Assembly (NCBI GenBank): GCA_009780445.1
Contig: WRAA01000046.1
Location: 1 to 11,080, forward strand
Reading direction: 5' to 3'
Length of the DNA stretch: 11,080 nt
Source of the DNA: Defluviitaleaceae bacterium
Lineage (GTDB): Bacteria > Bacillota > Clostridia > Lachnospirales > WRAA01
Position numbers and translations under genes: made by a program
The notes under the pieces: model-generated
Databases searched by the model: none
Told to the model about the DNA's origin: nothing
Seen by the model: only the letters and a program-made list of their open reading frames with translations
Shown: piece by piece, positions 1 through 6,663 of the stretch
Layout: each line of letters opens with the position of its first letter
How positions within the stretch are numbered: the first letter of the stretch is position 1

Positions 1-3
1 CTG

Positions 4-40
4 CCGAGCCGATTCCGCGATGCTTCACCGCGGAACTCGG
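4..40. repeat. GC-rich stem-loop upstream of spoIIIAC
   Basis: TTCCGCG (13-19) pairs with CGCGGAA (29-35) around a 9-nt loop. An outer stem CCGAG (4-8) pairs with CTCGG (36-40), leaving 9-12 as a bulge; CCGA (9-12) with TCGG (37-40) is an alternative pairing. No T-run follows, so it is not a standard rho-independent terminator. It could be an RNA processing or stabilising structure, or the end of a repeat that starts outside the window. Confidence 0.5.
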
Positions 41-73
41 CGACAGCAGATGGAATATGTTTCTGAGCTTCCG

Positions 74-98
74 TATATCCGCAAATTGTGCGGATGTA
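74..98. repeat. 10-bp hairpin just upstream of spoIIIAC
   Basis: TATATCCGCA (74-83) pairs with TGCGGATGTA (89-98) over ten positions, one of them a G-T wobble, around the 5-nt loop AATTG. It lies 23 nt before the spoIIIAC start and has no T-run. With the hairpin at 4-40 it makes this leader strongly structured, which is unusual inside the spoIIIA operon. The role is unknown. Confidence 0.5.
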
Positions 99-121
99 AT
101 CATCGACACGGGGGATGAAGC

Positions 122-316
122 ATGGAGATAGGCGTGGTGTTCCAGATAGCGGCGGTGGGCATATTGATTGCGGTTCTGACACAGGTGCTGCAGAAGGCGG
201 GGCGTGATGATCAGGCCATGATAACTTCGCTGGCCGGGCTGATACTGGTGCTGTTCTGGATAATTCAGTACATAAGCCAGCTCTTTGATACGGTGCGCGA
301 GCTGTTCAGCTTGTGA
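122..316 (+). CDS. spoIIIAC: Stage III sporulation protein SpoIIIAC
   Basis: A small integral membrane protein of 64 residues, close to the roughly 68 usual for the family. It belongs to the mother-cell SpoIIIA complex, which with SpoIIQ connects mother cell and engulfed forespore. Two hydrophobic segments are visible, at about residues 5-23 and 35-54, joined by a short polar turn (KAGRDD). The N-terminal pattern VFQIAAVGI closely follows the Bacillus protein. The ATG at 122 is preceded by GGGGGA. The gene ends 16 nt before spoIIIAD and is the first complete gene of the operon segment seen here. Confidence 0.93.
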   Translation: MEIGVVFQIAAVGILIAVLTQVLQKAGRDDQAMITSLAGLILVLFWIIQYISQLFDTVRELFSL

Positions 317-332
317 GGAAGGGCGTGCGCCT

Positions 333-719
333 ATGGAGATAGTACGGATCGTGGCGGCGGGGCTGGTGTCGGCGGTGCTGGCCATCGCCATTCGCAAGGA
401 CGCTCCGCAGTTTGCCCTGGTGCTAAGCCTTGCGGCGTCGGCTCTGATATTCTTCATGGCTCTGCCGATGCTGGCCGAGAAGATGTTCGTCCTGCTGGAT
501 CTGGCGCGGTTTGTGCAGGCGGACATGGCGTATGTCAGCGTGATATTCCGCATCATCGGCATTGCGTATATCGCGGAGTTCGGCGCGCAGGTGTGCAGCG
601 ACGCGGGGGAGAACGCCATTGCCGCGCGTATCGCCATGGGCGCGAAGGTGATTATAATGTCGGTGTCTGTGCCTGTGCTGATGTCGTTGATCGACATTAT
701 CAATATGATGCTCCCGTGA
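333..719 (+). CDS. spoIIIAD: Stage III sporulation protein SpoIIIAD
   Basis: A 128-residue integral membrane subunit of the SpoIIIA complex; the Bacillus protein has about 133. Hydrophobic segments lie at about 3-18, 27-45, 68-84 and 104-126. The family hallmark IIGIAYIAEFGAQ is present at about 73-85, followed by a conserved C-D-A-G type stretch. The frame is open upstream to 285, but that extension overlaps spoIIIAC and is polar. The ATG at 333 follows GAGGAAGG and gives the typical N-terminus MEIVRIV, so it is preferred. SpoIIIAC and SpoIIIAD are related in sequence and are normally adjacent, as here. Confidence 0.94.
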   Translation: MEIVRIVAAGLVSAVLAIAIRKDAPQFALVLSLAASALIFFMALPMLAEKMFVLLDLARFVQADMAYVSVIFRIIGIAYIAEFGAQVCSDAGENAIAARIAMGAKVIIMSVSVPVLMSLIDIINMMLP

Positions 720-733
720 AGAGGTGCGTACTA

Positions 734-1867
734 ATGAGGAGAGTTTTGGCGGCGCTGTGCCTGGCGGTGGTGGTGGTGTGTGGCCTGTCTGTGCCGGCGT
801 ATGCGCAGGGAGGCCTGCCGGACCGCGGCATGATCGAGCGGAATCTGGAGTTTCTGGATTTCGGCGGAATTGACGAGGCTCTGGCGCGTTCGGGCGCGGA
901 GGGTGTGTCGGTGCTTGACATTGCGGTGAGGGTGATACGCGGCGAGGTTGATTTTTCGCCACGGGGGCTGTTCGGCCTTGCGGCGGATATGTTCCTGCGG
1001 GAGCTTCGGCAGTTTTCGGGCATTGCGCGGAACATCCTCATCATTGCCGTGCTTTCGGCGATTTTGAAGAACCTTACAGATTCGTTTGGTGTTGCGGATG
1101 TGGGTAATCTGGGGTTTGTCGTTATCTTCGCCTTGATGGTGGTGCTGATATTCCAGGCGTTTTCGATCGGCGTGGGCGCGGCTACGTCCATGATCAGCGG
1201 CCTCACGGGGATTATGACGGCGGGTATTCCCGTGCTGATAGCCCTGATGGTGTTCTCGGGCAACCTGGCCGCGCCGCTGGTCATCAGCCCGACGCTTGCC
1301 TTCTACGCCCACATCACCGCGGCTATCATCAACTATGTTCTTACGCCGCTGATTATCGCCGGCGTGGTGATGACTGTGGTGAACTGCCTGAACGAGCGCG
1401 ACATCCTCAAGAACTTCGCGAAGCTGATCATGACGGCGTGCGCGTGGAGCCTTGCCGCCATTGCGTTCTCCTTCGGGCTGGTGCTGTCGCTCCAGAAGAT
1501 CGCCAGCCCTATCGCGTCCCACTTGGTGGGGCGCACGGCGCGTACCGCGGTGGAGGCCGTGCCGATCGTGGGCAGTGTGATCGGCGGCGCGGCGGACATG
1601 GTGGCGGTGTGGGCCCTGGCCGCGCGTTCGGGCGTGCTGGTGGCCTTGATCATAACCGTGGGCATCGTGTGCTTCGCCACGGTTATCAAGCTGGTTGCGC
1701 TGGTGTTCATCTTCAAGCTGACTGCCGCGCTTATCGCGCCGATCTGCGACAAGCGGCTGGTGGACTGCGTAAACACCGTGGGCAGCTTCCTGTTCCTGCT
1801 GCTGGGCTGTGTGGCTACGGTGGTTTCCATGTTCCTGATGATGGCGGTTATCATGCTTAGCTTTTGA
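734..1867 (+). CDS. spoIIIAE: Stage III sporulation protein SpoIIIAE
   Basis: A large polytopic membrane protein of 377 residues (about 399 in Bacillus), the core membrane subunit of the SpoIIIA complex, with a proposed transporter-like role. It starts with a cleavable-looking signal peptide: MRR, a hydrophobic stretch at 4-20, then AYA before Q25. A soluble segment at about 25-95 follows, then hydrophobic segments at about 97-112, 127-146, 158-176, 183-212, 232-256, 300-327 and 347-374. The frame extends upstream to 593, but that part overlaps spoIIIAD and lacks protein character. The ATG at 734 has AGAGGTG upstream and begins the signal peptide. It starts 14 nt after spoIIIAD. Confidence 0.95.
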   Translation: MRRVLAALCLAVVVVCGLSVPAYAQGGLPDRGMIERNLEFLDFGGIDEALARSGAEGVSVLDIAVRVIRGEVDFSPRGLFGLAADMFLRELRQFSGIARNILIIAVLSAILKNLTDSFGVADVGNLGFVVIFALMVVLIFQAFSIGVGAATSMISGLTGIMTAGIPVLIALMVFSGNLAAPLVISPTLAFYAHITAAIINYVLTPLIIAGVVMTVVNCLNERDILKNFAKLIMTACAWSLAAIAFSFGLVLSLQKIASPIASHLVGRTARTAVEAVPIVGSVIGGAADMVAVWALAARSGVLVALIITVGIVCFATVIKLVALVFIFKLTAALIAPICDKRLVDCVNTVGSFLFLLLGCVATVVSMFLMMAVIMLSF

Positions 1868-1889
1868 TACGAAGGTATGAGGTGGCGAA

Positions 1890-2543
1890 GTGCAGGAGTT
1901 TAACGACTATATCCGCAACATCATGTTCCTGGTGATATTCATGACCTTTGTGGGGATCATATCGCCCGGCGGCAGCTATAAGAAGTACATCGACATAGTG
2001 CTGGGGCTGGTGCTTATCATTGTGGTGATTTCGCCCGTGGCGGCGTTTCTTGGCGGCGGGGCAGGGGAGGCGGACGGGGCTGTGGCGCGGATTCTCGACG
2101 CAAGCCATATCGCCGGCATTGCGGACTATGACGAGGCCTTCTTCATAAGCCAGAGAGACCGCATCCTCGGCGAACATGTGAACGCCATAATACGCAGCCA
2201 GCTGGACGCCCTGCTGGCGGGTACGCGCTTCTCGGTATACAGCAGCGAGGCGAGTTTTGTGTCGGAGACAGGCGCGCTGATAGATCTGAGGCTGGCCGTG
2301 ATGATGGACGAAGCTTACGACGCGGACGCGGCGGATACGGCGCAGGCCTATGCCGGCCGCCCCTTCATACGTGTGGAGAGGGTGGACGTAAGCCTGCGCG
2401 AAAGCCGCCTCCGCCAACACGCTACGCCCCCGGAAGGTTCGGCCGACAGCGAAAGTATACAACTTTTGAAACAGACCATTTCGGACTTCTATAACATCGA
2501 CGCGGGCAATATACATATAGAAGTACTGATGAGAAGAGGTTAA
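1890..2543 (+). CDS. spoIIIAF: Stage III sporulation protein SpoIIIAF
   Basis: A 217-residue SpoIIIA complex subunit (about 206 in Bacillus). Two N-terminal membrane segments lie at about 8-25 and 34-54, separated by the short loop PGGSYKKYI. A soluble C-terminal domain follows; in the family it has a ring-building fold. The protein ends with FYNIDAGNIHIEVL, the segment expected at the end of that domain. The start is GTG at 1890, preceded by GAGGTGG with about 5-6 nt spacing; no in-frame ATG lies nearby. It starts 22 nt after spoIIIAE and ends 4 nt before spoIIIAG. Confidence 0.92.
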   Translation: MQEFNDYIRNIMFLVIFMTFVGIISPGGSYKKYIDIVLGLVLIIVVISPVAAFLGGGAGEADGAVARILDASHIAGIADYDEAFFISQRDRILGEHVNAIIRSQLDALLAGTRFSVYSSEASFVSETGALIDLRLAVMMDEAYDADAADTAQAYAGRPFIRVERVDVSLRESRLRQHATPPEGSADSESIQLLKQTISDFYNIDAGNIHIEVLMRRG

Positions 2544-2547
2544 GAAG

Positions 2548-3171
2548 ATGGACAAAGCGAAGGAACAGCTGGAGAAACTGATGACAAAGGAACGGATGTC
2601 GCCGGCGAACGTAGCCATTGCGATATTGTTCGGCATAGCCATTATTGTGGCGGCAAACTTGTTCTTCGAACCAAGCGGAGCCGGCGCGGAGCCACCACAG
2701 GCATACGCAGGTTCCGCCGCGGAAACACGCCAGCCACAGAGGGCGGCACAGGCACAGCCCGCAAGTTATGCGGAAGTCTTGGAGCGCAGGCTCGAGAGCA
2801 TTTTGCGGACGGTGGACGGCGTGGGCAATGTGCGTGTGATGCTGACGTTTGCGGTGGGGGCGCACAGGGTGTACGCCGAAAATGTTGTGCGCAGCGAATC
2901 CCAAGTCAGCGAAGTAGACAGCGCGGGCGGAAGGAGGGATCAACGCGACGTTTCAGGCCAGCACACAACTCTCACGGTATCACGCGACGGCAATCAGGAA
3001 CCCGTGCTGCTGCGCGAGTACGAGCCAAAGGTGGAAGGCGTGATAATTTCAGCGCAGGGCGCGGACGACGCGCGGGTGCGGGCGGAGCTTGCCACGGCGG
3101 CGCAGACCGTGCTTGGGCTCGAAGTGCATCAGGTACAAGTATTGAGAATGACAACAAACGGAGGCAGATAG
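2548..3171 (+). CDS. spoIIIAG: Stage III sporulation protein SpoIIIAG
   Basis: A 207-residue protein, slightly shorter than the 229 of Bacillus. It has a short cytosolic N-terminus, one membrane anchor at about 21-40, an Ala/Gln/Pro-rich linker at about 41-72 and a soluble domain. In the family this domain forms a large ring resembling secretion-system rings. The region around residues 160-203 has the conserved pattern of a Lys-Val-Glu-Gly-Val core strand, a helix, and a final strand VHQVQVL. The middle segment, about 108-150, is polar and charged and fits the beta insertion of SpoIIIAG. The ATG at 2548 follows AAGAGG. The gene ends one base before the spoIIIAH start. Confidence 0.93.
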   Translation: MDKAKEQLEKLMTKERMSPANVAIAILFGIAIIVAANLFFEPSGAGAEPPQAYAGSAAETRQPQRAAQAQPASYAEVLERRLESILRTVDGVGNVRVMLTFAVGAHRVYAENVVRSESQVSEVDSAGGRRDQRDVSGQHTTLTVSRDGNQEPVLLREYEPKVEGVIISAQGADDARVRAELATAAQTVLGLEVHQVQVLRMTTNGGR

Positions 3172-3172
3172 C

Positions 3173-3874
3173 ATGAAAAAGTTTATGTTCAAGCGCAATC
3201 AGGTGATCATCACAGCTCTTGTGGCCATGATCGGCGTGGCCGGTTACTTGAACTGGCACGACAGCCGGGCGGAGGTGGAGTTTGCCCAGGCTATCGCGCT
3301 GGATGACTTTGGGCAGGTGACGCAGAGGCCGGGGGATCTCGACCTGGACTACATATACTACGAATATTTCGATGATATGTTCCTGCACGACATGCCCTGG
3401 ATCTCCAGCCAGTTCGACTTCGACTATGACTTCGCCGACAGCCACGACGTATTCTACAACGATTTCGCCCACGAGCATATGCACGAGCCGGGCGAGGCCG
3501 TGTTCGTAAGCGCGACCGATTCGCCGCCGTTCTTCATGCAGGCGCGGCTGGAGCGCGAACAGTCCCGCGCACGCCAGACCGACATCCTCATGAACATGGT
3601 GAACGAGCAGAACATCGACATGGATCAACGCGCGATCATCACCGACGCGATGCTCGAGATCCAAAGCCGCATAGAGAGAGAGACCGCCACCGAGGCAATG
3701 CTGGAATCGAGGGGATTCAGCGAAGCCTACGTGCGTATCGCAGACCAGTACGTAGACATCGTAGTGGCGCGCGAAGCCCTGTCGGATTCCGAGCTGGCGC
3801 AGATAGAGGACGCGGTGCGCCGTAACACCGGCATGAGCGTGAACCAGATCCGCGTCACCCCTAAGAGGCAGTAG
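3173..3874 (+). CDS. spoIIIAH: Stage III sporulation protein SpoIIIAH with an unusual acidic/aromatic linker
   Basis: A bitopic mother-cell protein whose extracellular domain binds forespore SpoIIQ across the intermembrane space. It has 233 residues against about 218 in Bacillus. A membrane anchor lies at about 10-27. Residues 125-230 hold the YscJ/FliF-like domain: a long polar helix, MLESRGFSEAYVRIAD, a VDIVV strand and the closing MSVNQIRVTP. Between them, about 55-104 form a linker packed with Asp, Glu, Tyr, Phe and His, which is odd for the family. GGAGG eight nt upstream supports the ATG at 3173. It is the last gene of the operon, followed by a terminator. Confidence 0.94.
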   Translation: MKKFMFKRNQVIITALVAMIGVAGYLNWHDSRAEVEFAQAIALDDFGQVTQRPGDLDLDYIYYEYFDDMFLHDMPWISSQFDFDYDFADSHDVFYNDFAHEHMHEPGEAVFVSATDSPPFFMQARLEREQSRARQTDILMNMVNEQNIDMDQRAIITDAMLEIQSRIERETATEAMLESRGFSEAYVRIADQYVDIVVAREALSDSELAQIEDAVRRNTGMSVNQIRVTPKRQ

Positions 3875-3888
3875 TACCAACTTTTTTT

Positions 3889-3931
3889 AGGCGTATGGCT
3901 CCGTCGTGGTTTGGGGCTGTGCGCCTTTTTT
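3889..3931 (+). terminator. Rho-independent terminator of the spoIIIA operon
   Basis: A 14-bp stem (3889-3902 with 3913-3926, including four G-T wobbles) encloses a 10-nt loop and runs directly into T-rich DNA from 3926 to 3931. It begins 15 nt after the spoIIIAH stop and separates the sporulation operon from the catabolic cassette. A second T7 run (3882-3888) sits just before the stem. Confidence 0.85.
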
Positions 3932-3985
3932 ACTTTCATTTTCATTACCGTGTTGAATTTTAACACATATTGGCCGAGAAGTCTA

Positions 3986-4014
3986 TTGAAAAGCAGGATA
4001 TCATGTGGTATACT
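3986..4014 (+). promoter_or_regulatory. Sigma-A-type promoter of the enolase-family/SDR unit
   Basis: TTGAAA (-35, 3986-3991) and TATACT (-10, 4009-4014) are separated by exactly 17 nt. TG at 4006-4007 adds an extended -10 motif. The expected transcription start is near 4021, about 50 nt before the TTG start at 4070. The -10 overlaps GGTATAC, which resembles the GGTATACC core bound by FCD-type GntR regulators of the UxuR/ExuR kind, so repression by the linked GntR protein is plausible but inferred. Confidence 0.7.
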
Positions 4015-4017
4015 TGT

Positions 4018-4031
4018 TCTGATATATAAGC
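4018..4031 (+). promoter_or_regulatory. Candidate shared operator, copy 1
   Basis: TCTGATATATAAGC here recurs exactly, in reverse orientation, at 6795-6808 in front of the zinc dehydrogenase gene. In both copies the element lies at the predicted transcription start. The word TATAC lies a few bases on its 5' side in both (4 nt away here, 3 nt at the other copy, read in the same orientation). It is a good candidate for co-regulation of the two transcription units. Which protein binds is not known. Confidence 0.5.
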
Positions 4032-4069
4032 GACAGCTTTAAACAAAATATTACCTGGGAGGTATTGTA

Positions 4070-5155
4070 TTGGATAAAATTCAAGATATCAGGTTGTACC
4101 AAGCTATTTCTAAGAACAGCCGCCCAATTGCCGACGCTACACACACTATATCAGAGATTAAATTTTATGTAGTCGAAATTATCACTAAATCCGGCATAAT
4201 CGGACAAGGATACCTTCTGAGCTTTCATTATTCCCCCGGTGCCATCGAGGGAGCTCTCTGTGATATTCGCCGATTTGTACTGGAACACGATTACAGTATC
4301 CACGAAACCCTGCGGTTAAAGCACGATTACGAGATGGAATGCGAGTATTTTGGCAACTTAGGCTTGCATCGATGGGCAGTGGCCGCCATAAATGTGGCCA
4401 TGTGGGACGGCATTGGCAAATCTTTTAACGCTCCTATTTGGAAGCTGCTGGGATCCAACGGCAAAAAAATCCCCGTTTACGGCAGCGGCGGCTGGCTTAG
4501 CTACAGTGATCATGAGCTGTTGGAAGAGGTCTGCAACTACAAAAAGCGCGGGTTCAAGGCAGTAAAAGTCAAAGTTGGCAGCCCGGACCCGGAGCGCGAT
4601 GTAGATCGTCTTTTCAAAGTGCGGGAAGCGCTAGGCCCCGGGGTCAATATTATGATGGATGCCAACCAAGGCATGAATGTGGCCAACGCCGTCAGGTTAT
4701 CCAACAAAGTTGCAGAAATCGGCATCCAGTGGTTCGAGGAACCTCTGCCCAACACAGACTTTGCAGGATACGAAACCTTACGAAACAGGACGTCCGTCAG
4801 CTTGGCAATGGGCGAACGAGAGTACGATACAGCGGCACTCAAGGAATTGGTAAGACGCAACGCATTAGACCTATGGCAACCCGATCTACTCAGAATCGGC
4901 GGGGTCGAGGCATGGCGTGACTCCGCAGCTCTGGCGCAGGCATATCATGTGCCGTGCTTGCCGCATTATTACAAAGACTACGACGTGCCGCTGCTGGCGA
5001 CTGTATCCTTACCATTCGGTGCCGAAAGCTTCGACTGGGTCGACGACATAATCGACAATCAAATGCGTTTTGAAGAAGGATACGCCATTCTGCGCGAAGG
5101 CCCGGGATGGGGCTTTAATTTCTTGGAGAAATATCTTGTACCGATTAAATTCTAA
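4070..5155 (+). CDS. Enolase-superfamily enzyme of the mandelate racemase subgroup, probable acid-sugar dehydratase
   Basis: A 361-residue cytoplasmic enzyme with an N-terminal capping domain (about 1-125) and a C-terminal barrel. The mandelate racemase catalytic set is complete, each residue shifted by two from the Pseudomonas enzyme: K166 and K168 (KVK), metal ligands D197, E223 and E249, the D272-H299 dyad, and E319. Enzymes with this set take a proton from the carbon next to a carboxylate, then racemise it or eliminate water; most bacterial relatives dehydrate acid sugars to 2-keto-3-deoxy acids. The TTG start at 4070 is chosen because GGGAGG precedes it by 7 nt and no ATG fits. The SDR gene follows after 11 nt. 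The TRAP transporter context favours a sugar-acid dehydratase, but the substrate is unknown and racemisation is not excluded. Confidence 0.85.
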   Translation: MDKIQDIRLYQAISKNSRPIADATHTISEIKFYVVEIITKSGIIGQGYLLSFHYSPGAIEGALCDIRRFVLEHDYSIHETLRLKHDYEMECEYFGNLGLHRWAVAAINVAMWDGIGKSFNAPIWKLLGSNGKKIPVYGSGGWLSYSDHELLEEVCNYKKRGFKAVKVKVGSPDPERDVDRLFKVREALGPGVNIMMDANQGMNVANAVRLSNKVAEIGIQWFEEPLPNTDFAGYETLRNRTSVSLAMGEREYDTAALKELVRRNALDLWQPDLLRIGGVEAWRDSAALAQAYHVPCLPHYYKDYDVPLLATVSLPFGAESFDWVDDIIDNQMRFEEGYAILREGPGWGFNFLEKYLVPIKF

Positions 5156-5166
5156 GGAGGGAACAC

Positions 5167-5910
5167 ATGTTTGATCTAACAGGCCGTTGCGGCATTGTGA
5201 CCGGGGCATCCGGCGGCATAGGTTTTGCCGTCGCCAATGTGCTTGCGGAAGCCGGAGCAAAGGTGACGGCCATAAGCCGCACCGGTCACCCTAAAAACTC
5301 CGACGACATTAGTCATCCAAGTGTGGAGCACGTAGCGGCAGATATAATCGACTACAAAGCCATTGAACAAATTGTCAAAAAACAGGGAGAGTCCGGTGGG
5401 ATCGACTTTCTGATTAACAACGCGGGGATCACAATCAAACGCCGGGCTGAAGACTTTTCCGATGAAGATTTTGATATGATCCACAGAGTCAATGTCTTTT
5501 CGGTGTTCAAACTCAGCCAGCTGTGCTATCCGTATCTAAAGATCTCTCAGCATACGGGAAGGATTGTCAATATCTCCAGCATGGCAGCTCATCTTGGGTT
5601 TTCCGAAGTAGTGCCTTATTGCTCCAGCAAAAGTGCCGTCCTTGGTCTAACCCGCGGCCTAGCTGTCGAATGGGCCGGTGATAACATCACGGTCAACAGC
5701 ATAGCCCCGGGCTGGTTCCCGTCGGAAATGACAAAGGCCGTTATGGATGCCAAACGACAGGATAAAATATTGAACCGTATGCCGATGCACAAATTTGGAG
5801 ACCCGAAAGACTTGGGCGCAATGGCTGTATTCCTGCTTTCCGACAGCGCCGAATATATCACAGGCCAAGATTTTGCCGTAGACGGCGGCGCGTTGGCGTT
5901 TGGATATTAA
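5167..5910 (+). CDS. Short-chain dehydrogenase/reductase (SDR), gluconate-dehydrogenase/KduD-like
   Basis: A 247-residue classical SDR, NAD(P)-dependent and cytoplasmic. The cofactor motif TGASGGIG is at 12-19, NNAG at 84-87, and the active-site tetrad is N109, S138, Y151 and K155 (YCSSK). The closing VDGG is at 238-241. The overall pattern fits the 5-keto-gluconate / 2-keto-3-deoxy-gluconate dehydrogenase branch, but the substrate cannot be assigned. AAGGAGGG 5 nt before the ATG is a near-ideal ribosome-binding site. It is co-transcribed with the enolase-family gene, so it probably oxidises or reduces that enzyme's substrate or product. In L-fuconate and L-rhamnonate catabolism an SDR oxidises the keto-deoxy acid made by such a dehydratase; that parallel is inference. 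Its stop overlaps the 3' end of the convergent regulator gene. Confidence 0.9.
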   Translation: MFDLTGRCGIVTGASGGIGFAVANVLAEAGAKVTAISRTGHPKNSDDISHPSVEHVAADIIDYKAIEQIVKKQGESGGIDFLINNAGITIKRRAEDFSDEDFDMIHRVNVFSVFKLSQLCYPYLKISQHTGRIVNISSMAAHLGFSEVVPYCSSKSAVLGLTRGLAVEWAGDNITVNSIAPGWFPSEMTKAVMDAKRQDKILNRMPMHKFGDPKDLGAMAVFLLSDSAEYITGQDFAVDGGALAFGY

Positions 5911-6641
5911 AGCCTGTTGTAATCATGATCATCGTTCGATAGGTGATCATGATTTTTTTCTGCGCTTTTTCGCTCGGACGTGTTCTGAACAGTAGACAGT
6001 GTTTTCAGGGATGACATCCTCGAATAGTTTATATGTGATACAAGCGCCTTCTGAATTTCGTCATCATCCTCCATCAGTATCGCTTGAATGATCCTATGGT
6101 GCTGGTTGTATGTCGATTGTTTGGGATTATGTTGATTTTGAATTGTATTGAATATGCCAAGCCTGTAAACAGACAGCATTATGTCATCAAAAATGCGCTT
6201 TAGTCGACTGTTGTTGGCCGATTCCACAATATAGCTGTGGAACTTGATATCAAGCTCATAAAATTCGATATCACTATCGTTTCCGATTCTGTCACAGATT
6301 TCGAGAAAAGACTCATCGAATTTCATCAGCTTCCCGGGGTCCAGCTGTTCCCTGAATTGTATCGCTACTGTCGGCTCTATAAGTTTACGCAACTGGTACA
6401 GTTCTGTGGCATCTGCAATTGTAATCGTCGTAGCGCACGTCCCCTTGCGGGGAAACACCTCTACCAATCCCTCTTTTTGCAGCGTAATAATCGCTTCTCG
6501 CACAGGTGTCCGACCCGTGCCCAGCGCGTCTAACACTCGTTTTTCACTGATCTCTTGTCCGGGGAGGATTTCGCAGTTGAGGATTTTGCCCTTCAGATAC
6601 TCATATGCAACATCTCTCATGTTGGCAGCTGTAGCGTTCAA
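5907..6641 (-). CDS. GntR-family transcriptional regulator, FCD subfamily
   Basis: A 244-residue DNA-binding regulator. The N-terminal winged helix-turn-helix (about 8-72) contains ILPGQEISEKRV, GTGRTPVREAI and L-x-K-E-GLV. The C-terminal all-helical FCD effector domain (about 75-215) carries the family's candidate metal-ligand residues D131, H135, H182 and H203. FCD regulators usually sense carboxylates or sugar acids, matching the neighbours. A GTG at 6650 overlaps the Shine-Dalgarno. The TTG at 6641 lies 8 nt after AGGAG and is preferred. After the FCD domain there is a hydrophilic, His/Asp-rich tail of roughly 25 residues, encoded partly by the terminator palindrome of the opposing SDR unit. 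The gene is divergent from the zinc dehydrogenase/TRAP unit and probably controls it, both enzyme genes and itself. Confidence 0.9.
   Translation of the reverse strand: MNATAANMRDVAYEYLKGKILNCEILPGQEISEKRVLDALGTGRTPVREAIITLQKEGLVEVFPRKGTCATTITIADATELYQLRKLIEPTVAIQFREQLDPGKLMKFDESFLEICDRIGNDSDIEFYELDIKFHSYIVESANNSRLKRIFDDIMLSVYRLGIFNTIQNQHNPKQSTYNQHHRIIQAILMEDDDEIQKALVSHINYSRMSSLKTLSTVQNTSERKSAEKNHDHLSNDDHDYNRL
5921..5959 (+). terminator. Terminator of the enolase-family/SDR unit, inside the 3' end of the GntR gene
   Basis: AATCATGATCA (5921-5931) pairs perfectly with TGATCATGATT (5944-5954). Two further pairs, one a wobble, close an 8-nt loop. The stem runs into a T-run ending at 5959. It starts 10 nt after the SDR stop. 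Read on the - strand, no T-run follows the stem, so it terminates the + strand unit only. Confidence 0.85.
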
Positions 6642-6663
6642 GATATACACTCCTAACCATGCG

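Larger units (their letters stand above)
1..121. other. Leader region upstream of spoIIIAC without a recognisable gene
   Basis: In most spore formers spoIIIAB ends within a few bases of spoIIIAC, with a very hydrophobic C-terminal segment. None of the + strand frames here encodes such a segment. One frame stays open from the window edge to a TGA at 116-118 and another to a TAG at 129-131, but both give arginine- or cysteine-containing polar peptides unlike SpoIIIAB. The stretch carries two hairpins, listed separately. GGGGGA at about 110-115 is the likely ribosome-binding site of spoIIIAC. What lies upstream is outside the window, so spoIIIAB may be further away, frameshifted or interrupted. 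Confidence 0.5.

Noticed and set aside
4..40. Hairpin beginning GAGCCG as a possible group II intron domain V
   Set aside because: It has no GNRA-type loop, the wrong bulge position, and no matching 3' strand ending in GGTTC. The spacing to the next hairpin is also wrong for domain VI.
593..733. Upstream extension of the spoIIIAE frame
   Set aside because: It overlaps spoIIIAD and has no signal-peptide character. The ATG at 734 starts a proper signal peptide and has a ribosome-binding site.
731..1522. 263-codon open frame on the - strand opposite spoIIIAE
   Set aside because: It lies wholly antisense to a clear SpoIIIAE gene, and its translation is rich in Arg/His/Gln with no domain pattern. 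It is a by-product of the GC-rich codon usage.
2972..3880. 302-codon open frame on the - strand opposite spoIIIAG and spoIIIAH
   Set aside because: It is antisense to two well-supported genes, and its Leu/Val/His-rich translation reflects the complementary strand. No promoter or Shine-Dalgarno is seen.
5921..5954. Palindrome considered as a regulator-binding site
   Set aside because: A perfect stem followed by a T-run 10 nt after the SDR stop is better explained as a terminator.
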